NCBI RefSeq assembly: GCF_000007705.1
Contig: NC_005085.1
Location: 186,001-250,000 of the forward strand
Origin: Chromobacterium violaceum ATCC 12472
GTDB lineage: Bacteria; Pseudomonadota; Gammaproteobacteria; Burkholderiales; Chromobacteriaceae
Length of the DNA: 64,000 nucleotides
Direction of reading: 5' to 3'
Positions 18,957-31,517 of this stretch are shown one piece after another. The position numbers and the translations under genes are program-made. The notes under the pieces were generated by a model that saw only the letters and a program-made list of their open reading frames with translations, ran no database searches and had not been told where the DNA came from. How positions within the stretch are numbered: position 1 is the first letter of the stretch; each line of letters starts with the position of its first letter.

Positions 18957-19226
18957 TCAGGCCTCTTCCAGCCCGGCGCGCAGCAAGCGGGCGTGCAGTA
19001 CCATGTTCTCCAGCGTCAGCCTGGCCGTCGCGGCCAGGTAGACCAGCATGCGCTTGGCGTCGTCCGGCTCCTCGGCGCGGAACACCAGCTCGCGCTCCAG
19101 CAGCGAGTCGACGATCAGTTCGCGCAGATTGCTTTCGTCGAACGGCAGGTCGGCGTAATCGATCGGGTCTTCCGCCTCCACGTCCTCCATCAGGCACAAC
19201 AGGCTTTCGCGACTGAGCATGTCCAT
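18957..19226 (-). CDS. Small acidic hypothetical protein
   Basis: An 89-residue product starting MDMLSRESLLCLMEDVEAED, rich in leucine, glutamate and aspartate, and predicted mostly helical with no signal peptide. GGGAGGGGACC precedes the ATG and codon use matches neighbours, so I treat it as real. It lies alone between GST (same strand) and the divergent WYL regulator. I do not recognise the family. Confidence 0.65.
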   Translation of the reverse strand: MDMLSRESLLCLMEDVEAEDPIDYADLPFDESNLRELIVDSLLERELVFRAEEPDDAKRMLVYLAATARLTLENMVLHARLLRAGLEEA

Positions 19227-19324
19227 GGTCCCCTCCCGCGTGCGGCCCGCCGGGCCCTTGATTCAGTGTAGCCGCCCGCGCGTTGGCGCTACACTTGGCA
19301 ACCCAGCAGCCGACGATCACATCC

Positions 19325-20047
19325 ATGCGCAAAGCCGAACGCCTGTTCCAACTGGTCAACCTGATCCGCGCCCGCCAGCCCATCACCGCGGCGGAGCTGG
19401 CCGCACGGCTGGGCGTGTCGGCGCGCAGCATCTACCGCTACATCGACGACCTGTCGGTCAACGGTATTCCGGTCTACGGCGAGGCCGGCGTCGGCTACCG
19501 GCTGGACGAGAACTTCGAGCTGCCGCCGCTGACGCTGACCTCGGCCGAGCTGGAAGCGCTGACGCTGGCGATGGACATGCTGTCGCGCGCGGTGGGCAAC
19601 GACCTCAGCCGGGCGGCGCAGAGCCTGCTGGCCAAGATCTACGCCAGCCTGCCCGACGCGCGCGCCAGCGACGGCGACGGCGCGGTGCTGGCGTTCACCG
19701 AGCCGTTCGACGCCGCGCACAAAACGCGCTGGGACCAGCTGCGGCTGGCCATCGCCGAACGCGCGCCGCTGGAAATCGACTACTTCAGCCTGGCCCAGGC
19801 GCGCACCCGGCGCGCGGTGTTTCCGCTGGGCCTGCTGTACTGGGGCGGCAAGTGGACGCTGGTGGCCTGGTGCGGCCTGCGCGGCGACTACCGCAGCTTC
19901 CGCGTCGACTTGATCCAGGCGCTGCGGCGAACGGTCTCCGCGCCGCCGCCGGCCCATGCCAGCCTGGCCGATTACCTCCGCCGCCAGCAGGAAGCGTGGC
20001 GGCGCGAGAAGGCTACTGACAATACGCTGTCAGCAGGGGCATTCTAA
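19325..20047 (+). CDS. YafY-family HTH/WYL transcriptional regulator
   Basis: The 240-residue product has an N-terminal winged HTH (MRKAERLFQLVNLIRARQPITAAELAARLGVS-type, about 1-60) and a WYL sensor domain (about 130-215, with IDYFSLAQARTRRAVFPLGLLYW and FRVDLI). YafY-type regulators respond to an unknown ligand, possibly nucleic acid or a small molecule. The start at 19325 removes 14 unrelated residues read from an upstream TTG. A VOC-domain gene follows 58 nt downstream and a palindrome overlaps the 3' end, suggesting local control. Confidence 0.9.
   Translation: MRKAERLFQLVNLIRARQPITAAELAARLGVSARSIYRYIDDLSVNGIPVYGEAGVGYRLDENFELPPLTLTSAELEALTLAMDMLSRAVGNDLSRAAQSLLAKIYASLPDARASDGDGAVLAFTEPFDAAHKTRWDQLRLAIAERAPLEIDYFSLAQARTRRAVFPLGLLYWGGKWTLVAWCGLRGDYRSFRVDLIQALRRTVSAPPPAHASLADYLRRQQEAWRREKATDNTLSAGAF
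20016..20033. promoter_or_regulatory. Candidate operator palindrome before VOC gene
   Basis: CTGACA-N6-TGTCAG overlaps the last codons of the WYL regulator and lies about 73 bp before the VOC gene start. An inverted repeat of this form beside a YafY/WYL regulator is a natural operator candidate. Binding by this regulator is inferred, not shown. Confidence 0.45.
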
Positions 20048-20105
20048 ACTGTCGCATGGGCGCGGCAGTTCCAGCCATTCCGGCGCCCAAAACGAAAGGA
20101 AAACC

Positions 20106-20495
20106 ATGCCCTCCCATCCCTTCTGCGTCCGGCTCGCCGTGCAGGACGCCGGCGCCACGCTCGACTTCTTCGAGTCGCTAGGCTATGAAGTCTCCCGCGA
20201 CAGCGTCTCCCGGCACGAGACGGTGTACGCGATCCGCGAGGGCGGCGCCACGCTGTTCACCGTGCAGCCGCGCGCAGGCGCCTGCGCCTTTCTGCCGCGC
20301 TCGGCCCCTGGCCCCTCGCCGGCCAGCGCCGTTTTCTACCTGCGCGTCGACGACATCTTCGCCAAGCTGGACCAGGCGGGCGACAAGATAGACATCATCG
20401 CCAAGTACGAGGACGATCACTGCCGGATCTGCTACTTCCCGGACCCGGACGGCTACGTGTTCGCCTTCATCGAGCAGGAGGCGTGCGCGGCCTGA
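20106..20495 (+). CDS. VOC-family (glyoxalase/bleomycin-resistance fold) protein
   Basis: The 129-residue product has the paired beta-alpha-beta-beta-beta VOC fold signature, ending in RICYFPDPDGYVFAFIEQ, which carries the glutamate typical of the metal site. It starts MPSHPFCVRLAVQDAGATL, with AAAGGA 8 nt upstream. The substrate is unknown. It follows the WYL regulator on the same strand and is probably its target. Confidence 0.87.
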   Translation: MPSHPFCVRLAVQDAGATLDFFESLGYEVSRDSVSRHETVYAIREGGATLFTVQPRAGACAFLPRSAPGPSPASAVFYLRVDDIFAKLDQAGDKIDIIAKYEDDHCRICYFPDPDGYVFAFIEQEACAA

Positions 20496-20855
20496 CGGCG
20501 TCTTTCCCTGCCGCCGCCGCGGCAAGGCCGGGCCTACGAAAACCATGCGTGCCTCTTCGCGGTGCCGGCCTGGCCGCCGGCGCCATTCGTTCGGCCTGAA
20601 CCTTCCGGCCGCCTAGCCCGCCAGCGCGCCGGAAAACCGGCGCTGCGCTTATCCACAGGCCGGCTTGCGCTCGGGATTTATCCACAGCGCCTCACCGCGG
20701 CGGGCCGCGGGCGTCCTCTCCAGGCCCATCCAAGCCAAGGGACGGCCATGACCCGCTTCGCCCTTTGCCGCGCCGGCGCCGGTCCGCAGATGGCCCCGCG
20801 CCCCATGACGGCGTATCCTGAAGACATCATCGTCCGCATGCCGGGAGGCGCGAAC
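20496..20855. other. Gap between VOC gene and MgtC-like gene
   Basis: No gene is supported in these 360 bp, although one frame stays open into the next gene. It holds two perfect DnaA boxes (20649-20657 and 20678-20686). Confidence 0.6.
20649..20686 (+). repeat. Pair of DnaA boxes spaced 29 bp
   Basis: Two perfect TTATCCACA sequences begin at 20649 and 20678, in the same orientation, 29 bp apart start to start. Similar pairs occur at 22977-23014 and 60327-60365. Confidence 0.8.
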
Positions 20856-22112
20856 ATGATCTACCCGGACTGGCTGCCGCCGGAAGCCACGCAAATCCTC
20901 GTGGTGCTGTTCCTGTCCTTCCTGATCGGACTGGAACGGGAGGAGCGCAAGAGCAACGGCGACCCCTACGCCTTCGGCGGCGTGCGCACCTACCCGCTGA
21001 TCGGCCTGATCGGCTACGCGATGTCGGCGCTGTCCGGCGGCGAGCTGCTGCCGCTGGCGCTGGGCTTCATCGTGGTGGCCGCCTTCCTGCTGCTGTCCTA
21101 CTGGCACAAGCTGGACGCCTCCGGCCAATCCGGCGTCACCAGCCAAATGTCCGGTCTGGCCACCTATCTGATCGGCGCGCTGGTGTACCGCGAACTGTTC
21201 TGGCTGGCCACCACGCTGACCGTCGCCAGCCTGCTGCTGCTGGAGTTCAAGACCCGGCTGGAGAACCTGGCCCGCCGCATCGATCCGGCCGACATCCTCA
21301 CCGTCACCCAGTTCCTGCTGCTGGCGGCGGTGATCCTGCCGCTGCTGCCCAACGCGCCGCTGGGCCGCTTCCATGTCAACCCGTTCCAGGCGTGGCTGGT
21401 GGTGGTGGCCGTCAGCGCCGTGTCCTACGGCAGCTATTTGCTGCAGCGGCTGCGCCAGGACCGCGGCGGCCTGCTGCTGGCGGCGCTGGCCGGCGGCGCC
21501 TACTCGTCCACGGTGACCACGGTGGCGCTGGCGCGCCGTTCCGCCGAGGCGGACGCGCCCAGGTTGTACGCCGGCGCCATCCTGATGGCTTCCGGCGTGA
21601 TGTACCTGCGGCTGGCGGTATTCCTGGCCTTGTTCAATCCGGCGCTGCTGCAGCGGCTGTGGCCGCCGTTCCTGCTGCTGGCGGCGGCGGCGCTGGCCGG
21701 CGGCTGGCTGTGGGCGAAAAGCGGCCACGCCGTGCCTCTGCGCGACGGCGGCTACCGGCCGCACAACCCGCTGGAAATCGGCGCCGCGCTGCTGTTCGCG
21801 CTGCTGTTCCTCGCCATGCTGGCCGCCACCCGGCTGGCCAGCCAGTACCTGGGCGCCGGCGGCGTGTACGCGCTGGCCGCGGCGATGGGCGTCAGCGACG
21901 TCGACCCCTTCATCATGGGCATCACCCAGTCCACGCCCGCGCTGACGCCGCTGCCGGTAGCCGCCTCGGCCATCCTGATCGCCGCCGCCGCCAATAACGT
22001 CGCCAAAGGCGTCTACGCCCGCGCGCTGGGCGCGCGCGAAGCGGGCCGGCAAAGCCTGTGGCTGCTGCTGGCGCTGGCGGGAGCGGGGCTGCTGCCGCTG
22101 GCCTGGGTGTGA
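20856..22112 (+). CDS. MgtC/SapB-like membrane protein with DUF4010 domain
   Basis: The 418-residue inner membrane protein has about 11-12 hydrophobic segments. The N-terminus (LSFLIGLEREERK, VRTYPLIGLIG) matches the MgtC/SapB N-terminal region, and the long C-terminal part matches DUF4010 (SVTTVALARRS-like and GVSDVDPFIMGI). Function is unknown. The ATG at 20856 has GGGAGG 8 nt upstream, whereas earlier in-frame ATGs lack a site. Confidence 0.87.
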   Translation: MIYPDWLPPEATQILVVLFLSFLIGLEREERKSNGDPYAFGGVRTYPLIGLIGYAMSALSGGELLPLALGFIVVAAFLLLSYWHKLDASGQSGVTSQMSGLATYLIGALVYRELFWLATTLTVASLLLLEFKTRLENLARRIDPADILTVTQFLLLAAVILPLLPNAPLGRFHVNPFQAWLVVVAVSAVSYGSYLLQRLRQDRGGLLLAALAGGAYSSTVTTVALARRSAEADAPRLYAGAILMASGVMYLRLAVFLALFNPALLQRLWPPFLLLAAAALAGGWLWAKSGHAVPLRDGGYRPHNPLEIGAALLFALLFLAMLAATRLASQYLGAGGVYALAAAMGVSDVDPFIMGITQSTPALTPLPVAASAILIAAAANNVAKGVYARALGAREAGRQSLWLLLALAGAGLLPLAWV

Positions 22113-22145
22113 AACGGGTCCTCGGGGCAGACCCGCGCTGCTACA

Positions 22146-22973
22146 ATGCGCATTCCCATCCCCTGGCTTCCCTCCATGCACCAGCGACTCTGTTCCACCC
22201 TTGCCGGCTGGCCTGCACTGGCCTCGCTGTCCCTGCTGCTGGCCAATGACTGGTGGCTGAAACAGCACCATCCCGGCTGGCTCAGCGGCAAGCTGTCCGA
22301 TTTTGCCGGCTTGGCGCTCGTCGGCATGCTGGCGCTGGCGATCTGGCCCAAGCGCTTCGCGACAGTCAGCGCCGGCATCGCGCTGGCCTGGCTGTGGTGG
22401 AAAAGCCCGCAGTCCACGCCTGCGATCGCCGCCGTCAACCACTGGCTGCCCTTCCGGGTCGCCCGCGTCGTCGACTACAGCGACCTGATCGCGCTGTCCG
22501 CGCTGCCGCTGAGCCGGCTAGCCGTCGTACACCGGGAACGGCTGGCTTTGGCCGCCCCCGCTTCTCGCCGTTGGCTGGCGCCGCCTCTCGCATTCACCGC
22601 CCTGCTGGCCTGCGCGGCATCCGCGACTCCCTATAGCGAGCAGTACAGCGTGCGCACCCGCATCCAGGCCGCGCATCTGGACCGCGCCAAAACGATGGAA
22701 GCGCTGAATGCGGTAGCCGCCCAATATCAGCTTCGTTGCCAACAGTGCGATCCGGCACAAGACAAGGGTTTATACGAGGGCAGCACCAAACCCCATTTGC
22801 TTCTGCGCTACCAGTACACTTCCAGCCAGGAAATCCGCTTCGATATCTGGGCGGTATTGCCTGGCGTGTTCAACGGCAGCGAGCGCGAGCGGCTGAAAGC
22901 GATACGCGGCAGCATCCTCCGCGAGATGGCGCTGCGCATCCCCAAACTGGATTATCTGGAAGCCATCAACTGA
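22146..22973 (+). CDS. Hypothetical membrane protein
   Basis: The 275-residue product has three or four hydrophobic stretches in the first 160 residues, including LASLSLLLANDWWLKQ and LVGMLALAIWPKRF, then a soluble C-terminal region with a CQQC pair. I do not recognise the family. A TACAAT box ends immediately before the start codon, so translation may begin at the second ATG (MHQRLC, 22176) instead. A DnaA-box pair flanks its stop. Confidence 0.6.
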   Translation: MRIPIPWLPSMHQRLCSTLAGWPALASLSLLLANDWWLKQHHPGWLSGKLSDFAGLALVGMLALAIWPKRFATVSAGIALAWLWWKSPQSTPAIAAVNHWLPFRVARVVDYSDLIALSALPLSRLAVVHRERLALAAPASRRWLAPPLAFTALLACAASATPYSEQYSVRTRIQAAHLDRAKTMEALNAVAAQYQLRCQQCDPAQDKGLYEGSTKPHLLLRYQYTSSQEIRFDIWAVLPGVFNGSERERLKAIRGSILREMALRIPKLDYLEAIN

Positions 22974-22976
22974 GTG

Positions 22977-23014
22977 TTACCCACAGGCATCGCGCCGCGG
23001 AACACTTATCCACA
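22977..23014 (+). repeat. Pair of DnaA-like boxes spaced 29 bp
   Basis: TTACCCACA (22977, one mismatch) and TTATCCACA (23006, perfect), 29 bp apart in the same orientation, lie just after the stop of the hypothetical membrane gene. Confidence 0.7.
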
Positions 23015-23043
23015 GTTCGCGCACGCCACCCGCCGCGGCAGGC

Positions 23044-23547
23044 TCAATGCCTATCCGCCAGCGGCGCATGCCTGATCAGACACAGCGTCTGCGGCAGCAA
23101 GGCGGCCCACATCAGCGCCAGCAAGGGCAGCAGCAGCCACCAGGCCGCGCCGGGCTGCAGCGCCTGCGACTTGAACGCCGCGTAGCGCGCCAGCGGCGCG
23201 GCGAGCCCGCCCAGCATCATCAGCAAACGCGGCGATGGCCGCCAGGACTGCAGCAGCCACAGCCACCAGCAAGCGAAACTCAACCACCACACCATCATCC
23301 ACAAGGGCAGCGCGCCGACGCCGGCAAAGCGCAGCAGGCCGGACGCAGCCAGCGCCAGATCCAGCAGGCAGCCGACGCCGGCCAGCAGCAGCGCCCGCCC
23401 GCGCAGGCCGCTAGGCAGGGCCTCCCACAGCAGCAACGCCGCGGCCAGCGTCACCATCACCCAGCGGTCGCGGCACAGCGTCAGCAGCAGCCACCAGCCG
23501 CCGAAGGCGAGGCTGGCGAGAACGGGTTTGATCCAGGGTGTCTTCAT
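23044..23547 (-). CDS. DUF2878-like membrane protein
   Basis: The 167-residue product is very hydrophobic with about five membrane segments and many tryptophans (FGGWWLLLTLCRDRW, LWMMVWWLSFACWWLWLL). Size and layout fit the DUF2878 family, of unknown function, though the family call is tentative. The ATG at 23547 overlaps the stop of the upstream lipoprotein gene (ATGA), indicating coupling. Confidence 0.65.
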   Translation of the reverse strand: MKTPWIKPVLASLAFGGWWLLLTLCRDRWVMVTLAAALLLWEALPSGLRGRALLLAGVGCLLDLALAASGLLRFAGVGALPLWMMVWWLSFACWWLWLLQSWRPSPRLLMMLGGLAAPLARYAAFKSQALQPGAAWWLLLPLLALMWAALLPQTLCLIRHAPLADRH

Positions 23548-24026
23548 CTGAACGCCAACGGTTTTTCTGTCTTCGCCTGCCGCTTGCCATCCGGGCAAGG
23601 ACGCGCGGTATCGCCATGCCAGGCAGGCTCTTCATCCGGGTAACCGTACAGCCAGACGAATTCGCCGTCGCGGCAGCCAGCCTGCAGGCGGCGCTCGCCG
23701 CCAAATTGCGAGGCCAACACCAGTTGGCCATCCTCCTCGCGCCAGCGCCCGTAATCATGGTCTCCCGGCGGAGCGCCACCGTCGTCGGACACAGTCTCCC
23801 AGGCGTAATAGCCATTGGCGGCCAGGGTCAGCTGCTGCTGCACCACGGTCAAACCGTAGTACTGCCAGAACTGGCTGCCCTCCTGCGGCAACGCGCGGCC
23901 CAGTTCTTCGGCCTGGCGGTTGATGCGCTCGCTTGCGCCGGGCCAGCAGGCGGCAAGCAGGCCGCAAGCGCTTGCGGTCCAGACGACAGCCGCCGCCTTG
24001 CTAAACGCGGTTTTCCATTTTGGCAT
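23544..24026 (-). CDS. Putative lipoprotein of unknown function
   Basis: The 160-residue product has a signal peptide ending in a lipobox-like GLLAAC (Cys27), so it is probably lipid-anchored to the envelope. The body has YGRWREEDGQLVLASQFGGE, closely resembling [19 protein letters not shown] in the next gene upstream. The two are therefore likely paralogues, though otherwise diverged. Function is unknown. It overlaps the downstream membrane gene by 4 nt and lies 43 nt after its paralogue. Confidence 0.65.
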   Translation of the reverse strand: MPKWKTAFSKAAAVVWTASACGLLAACWPGASERINRQAEELGRALPQEGSQFWQYYGLTVVQQQLTLAANGYYAWETVSDDGGAPPGDHDYGRWREEDGQLVLASQFGGERRLQAGCRDGEFVWLYGYPDEEPAWHGDTARPCPDGKRQAKTEKPLAFR

Positions 24027-24069
24027 TTGGGTTCTTTGTTTTTGGATTCACGCGGTCCGCCATCCGGCA

Positions 24070-24589
24070 TCAAGCGCCCGGACAATCGCTGGCCAGGCCT
24101 CCCCGCCACAAAGTCTCAGCTTCTTTTTCCGCGCCGGGAAGCGGCGGAGGCAAGTCCCAACGATCCTGATGCCAGGCCTGCACTCGTCGCGCCATATCCC
24201 TAGGATGGGGAGAGCGGGTCAGATAATACTGCCCCTGAAAACACTGCCGATGCCAGCGTGCCGGCGCTTCGCCGCCGAACTGAGGCTGCAGCGTCAGTTC
24301 GCCGCGCGCCTCCTGCCAGTGGCCGACCTCGGCCACATCGACGCGGCCGTCTACGTCGTCCGCCATCGCATAAATCTGGTAACGGCCGTCGCGCGCCAGC
24401 TGCAGTTGCGCGCTGTCATGCCGCGGGCCGCTGCGCCAGACTTCGCTTGGCTGCTTGTCCAGGCCTGCGCTCAAGCGTTGCAGGCAGGCGGCGCGGCTCT
24501 GCCAGAAACATTCGGCGGGCCGCCTGGACTGTTGCCACAACCACCCGCAACCCAGCAGCATGGCCATCAGCAGCCAGAAGCAGCGCGCC

Positions 24590-24600
<11 letters not shown>
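24070..24600 (-). CDS. Putative lipoprotein/secreted protein, paralogue of the next gene
   Basis: The 176-residue product begins [18 protein letters not shown], an export signal with a lipobox-like LLGC. The middle carries a W-x-E-x-G-x-L-x-x-x-QFGGE block shared with the 160-residue neighbour. Its start overlaps the metH stop by 11 nt, so it is at the end of a metH transcript. Function is unknown. Confidence 0.65.
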
Positions 24601-28303
<3,703 letters not shown>

Positions 28304-28426
28304 GGCGATGGCTGGTATTTTGTCTAAAACGAAATCAAAAGCTGGTAAGGGTTGGCGTCAATTCATCTTAACATCGCCGCTCTGCGCGTCTGTCCCTCGG
28401 CAATAGAATATTGAGAGAGCTCCCTT

Positions 28427-29185
28427 ATGGCCAGTTTGCATAAGAAATGGCTGGTTTGGCTGGTTTTATTTTCCGCTTCGGCGCAGGCGGAGCCATCGCC
28501 GTTGAGAATCGGCGTCTCGGATACCGACGCCGCGCCGATCGCCGTGCTGTCCGAAGACGGTTCCACGCTGAGCGGCGGCCTGGCGCGCGAACTGGGCGTG
28601 CTGCTGGCCGACGAAATGGGCATGAAGCCGCAGTTCACGCTGCTCGCCCGCCGCCGGGTGGAGCCGGCGATAGAGAGCGGCAAGGTGGACATCATCTGCA
28701 ACGCCAACCCGGACTGGTACAGCAACTCCGCCCGCCTGGGCTGGAGCCATGAAACCTATCCGCTGGTGGAGCGCGTGCTGTCGCTAAAGAGCCAGCCCTC
28801 CTTGCGCCAGCTGGACGATTTGGCCGGCAAGCGCATCGGCGTCATCCACGGTTTCCATTACCCGGCGCTGGAATACCTGTGGTCCGCCAACCGCAGCGAG
28901 CGCGTCACCGAAGCCCGCTTCGACCTGCTGCCCAAATCGCTGGAGAAACGACTGAGCGACGTGGCCATCGTCACCGAGCTGACCTATGTCTGGTGGGCCC
29001 GCGGCCACGCCCAGGAGGCCGCCAGCTTCAAGGTCCATCCGCTGGTGGTGTCCTCGCAGCCGACCATGTGCGCGCTGTCGCAGCGCTCGCCGGTCAAGCT
29101 GGACGCTTTGAACCGCGCGATCGAGCGCCTGCACAAGAGCGGCAGGCTGAAAACGCTGATGTCCCACTACCTGTGGCAGGAGTAG
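28427..29185 (+). CDS. Periplasmic solute-binding protein family 3 (orphan)
   Basis: The 252-residue product has a signal peptide (MASLHKKWLVWLVLFSASAQA) and the bilobed SBP_bac_3 pattern: LRIGVSDTDAAP near the start and LDDLAGKRIGVIHGF in the middle. No transporter permease or ATPase is adjacent, so it may serve a distant ABC transporter or a signalling role. Divergent from metH, which lies 123 bp away, and upstream of uvrD. Confidence 0.82.
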   Translation: MASLHKKWLVWLVLFSASAQAEPSPLRIGVSDTDAAPIAVLSEDGSTLSGGLARELGVLLADEMGMKPQFTLLARRRVEPAIESGKVDIICNANPDWYSNSARLGWSHETYPLVERVLSLKSQPSLRQLDDLAGKRIGVIHGFHYPALEYLWSANRSERVTEARFDLLPKSLEKRLSDVAIVTELTYVWWARGHAQEAASFKVHPLVVSSQPTMCALSQRSPVKLDALNRAIERLHKSGRLKTLMSHYLWQE

Positions 29186-29312
29186 CGCCCGCGCCAGCCT
29201 GAGCCACAGGCCCGCGCGCCGCTGCGAACGTTCGGATTCGCTCGGCCGTCCGGAACGGGATGCCGGACTCGCATGCTAAAATGGCGTTTTTGCAGCGAAA
29301 AAGCGTCCCGAC

Positions 29313-31454
29313 ATGAGCGATCTGTTAGCCGGCCTGAACCCCGAACAACTGCGCGCCGTCACCTGGCCCGCCAAGAGCGCGCTGGTGCTGGCCGGCGCCG
29401 GCAGCGGCAAGACCCGGGTGCTGACCACCCGCATCGCCTGGCTGTTGTCCACCGGACAGACCTCTCCGGCCGGCGTGCTGGCGGTGACCTTCACCAACAA
29501 GGCGGCGCGCGAGATGCAGACCCGGCTGTCGGCGCTGGTGCCGGTCAACGTCCGCAATATGTGGATAGGCACCTTCCACGGCCTGTGCAACCGCTTCCTG
29601 CGCATCCACTACCGCGACGCCGGCCTGCCGCAAACCTTCCAGATCCTGGACTCCGCCGACCAGCAGGCCGCGATCAAGCGCCTGCTGAAAAGCCTGGAGC
29701 TGTCGGACGAGAAATACCCGCCGCGCGCAGTGCAGTCCTTCATCAACGGCAACAAGGAAGCCGGCCTGCGCGCCGAATCGCTGCCGCCGGCGCTGAACCC
29801 GTACGAGGCCAAGCTGGTGGAGCTGTACGCCGCCTACGACGCCCAGTGCCGGCGCGAGGGCGTGGTGGACTTCGCCGAGCTGCTGCTCAGAAGCTACGAG
29901 CTGTTGTCGCGCAACGAGGCGCTGCGCGCCCATTACAGCAGCCGCTTTTCCCACATCCTGGTGGATGAGTTCCAGGACACCAACCGCCTGCAATACGCGT
30001 GGCTGAAGCTGCTGGCCGGCGAGCACGGCGCGCTGTTCGCGGTCGGCGACGACGACCAGAGCATCTACGCCTTCCGCGGCGCCGAGGTCGGCAATATGCG
30101 CGCGCTGCTGTCCGACTTCCACGTGGCCGAGCCGGTGCGCCTGGAGCAGAACTACCGCTCGATGGGCAACATCCTCAACGCCGCCAACGCGCTGATCGAA
30201 CAGAACGACGGCCGGCTGGGCAAGAACCTGTGGACCGATGCCGGCGAGGGCGACAAGATCCGCTTCTTCCAGGCCGGCAGCGACGGCGAGGAGGCCGAGT
30301 TCATCGTCGACGAGGCGAAGAGCCTGCACCGCGACGGCCTGGCGCTGTCCGACATCGCCGTGCTCTACCGCTCCAACGCCCAGTCGCGGCTGCTGGAGCA
30401 CGTGCTGGTCAACGCCCAGATCCCCTACCGCATCTACGGCGGCCTGCGCTTCTTCGAACGCCAGGAGATCAAGCACGCGCTGGCCTATCTCAGGCTAGTG
30501 GCCAACCCGGACGACGACAACGCGCTGCTCAGGGTGATCAACGTGCCGGCGCGCGGCATCGGCGCGCGCAGCGTGGAAAACCTGCAGGCCGCCAGCCGCG
30601 AGCAGGGCGTCACGCTGTGGCAGGCGGCCTGCCAGAGCGGCGGCGGCCGCACCGCCGCCAAGATCGGCGAGTTCGTGCTGCTGATCGAAAAACTGCGCGA
30701 GCAGTGCCGCGACTTCAACCTGGCCGAGACCATCAGCCTGGTGATAGACCGCAGCGGCCTGCGCGACATGTACGAGCAGGACAAGAAGGACGGCGAGGAG
30801 CGCCTGGCCAACCTGGACGAGCTGGTCAACGCCGCCGCCAGCTTCCTGCCCGACCAGCCGGAACAGGCGCTGACCGAGTTCCTGGCCGCCGCCAGCCTGG
30901 AAGCCGGCGAGCACCAGGCCGACGCCGGCAGCGACGCGCTGCAGCTGATGACGGTGCACGCGGCCAAGGGCCTGGAATTCGACGCGGTGTTCGTCAGCGG
31001 CCTGGAAGAAGGCCTGTTCCCGCACGAGAACAGCGTGATGGACGGCAAGGGCCTGCAGGAAGAGCGCCGGCTGATGTACGTGGCCATCACCCGCGCCCGC
31101 AAGCGGCTGTACCTCAGCAGCGCGCAGAGCCGGATGCTGCACGGCCAGAGCCGCTACCCCATCCCGTCGCGCTTCATCGACGAGATCCCGGCCGAACTGA
31201 TCCATTCGCTGTCTGCTACAGTGAAAGCACCCGTTGCGCCGCAACAGGCGAGGCGCGCCGCCGCCGCGCCGCGCCGGCAGGCGGAAAACGCCTACGGCCT
31301 GTCCATCGGCCAGGCGGTCAGCCACGCCAAGTTCGGCATCGGCGTGGTGATAGACGCCGAGGGCAACGGGGAGGATGTGCGGCTGCAGATCAATTTCGCC
31401 GAACACGGCGTCAAATGGCTGGATCTGCGCTATGCGAAACTGACTCCGGCCTGA
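29313..31454 (+). CDS. uvrD: DNA helicase II (UvrD)
   Basis: 3'-5' SF1 helicase of nucleotide excision and mismatch repair. The 713-residue product has Walker A LAGAGSGKTRV (27-36), motif II VDEFQDTN, QNYRSMGNIL, LMTVHAAKGLEF and MYVAITRARKRLYL. The C-terminus has the UvrD-type tail (FGIGVVIDAEGNGEDVRLQINF, then WLDLRYAKL) rather than Rep. Start ATG is close to a promoter-like AT stretch. Confidence 0.96.
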   Translation: MSDLLAGLNPEQLRAVTWPAKSALVLAGAGSGKTRVLTTRIAWLLSTGQTSPAGVLAVTFTNKAAREMQTRLSALVPVNVRNMWIGTFHGLCNRFLRIHYRDAGLPQTFQILDSADQQAAIKRLLKSLELSDEKYPPRAVQSFINGNKEAGLRAESLPPALNPYEAKLVELYAAYDAQCRREGVVDFAELLLRSYELLSRNEALRAHYSSRFSHILVDEFQDTNRLQYAWLKLLAGEHGALFAVGDDDQSIYAFRGAEVGNMRALLSDFHVAEPVRLEQNYRSMGNILNAANALIEQNDGRLGKNLWTDAGEGDKIRFFQAGSDGEEAEFIVDEAKSLHRDGLALSDIAVLYRSNAQSRLLEHVLVNAQIPYRIYGGLRFFERQEIKHALAYLRLVANPDDDNALLRVINVPARGIGARSVENLQAASREQGVTLWQAACQSGGGRTAAKIGEFVLLIEKLREQCRDFNLAETISLVIDRSGLRDMYEQDKKDGEERLANLDELVNAAASFLPDQPEQALTEFLAAASLEAGEHQADAGSDALQLMTVHAAKGLEFDAVFVSGLEEGLFPHENSVMDGKGLQEERRLMYVAITRARKRLYLSSAQSRMLHGQSRYPIPSRFIDEIPAELIHSLSATVKAPVAPQQARRAAAAPRRQAENAYGLSIGQAVSHAKFGIGVVIDAEGNGEDVRLQINFAEHGVKWLDLRYAKLTPA

Positions 31455-31517
31455 GCCGGAACGCGCGCCGCCGACACTGCAATCCGCAACCACAGGACAG
31501 CGAGCCGACGAGGCGTC

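Noticed and set aside
28304-28426. Cobalamin riboswitch before metH
   Set aside because: The conserved B12-box sequence is absent and the leader is too short.
29225-29234. CGAACGTTCG palindrome upstream of uvrD as a LexA site
   Set aside because: Beta-proteobacterial LexA sites have a CTGT-N8-ACAG form; this is short and resembles Gram-positive boxes, so chance is likelier.
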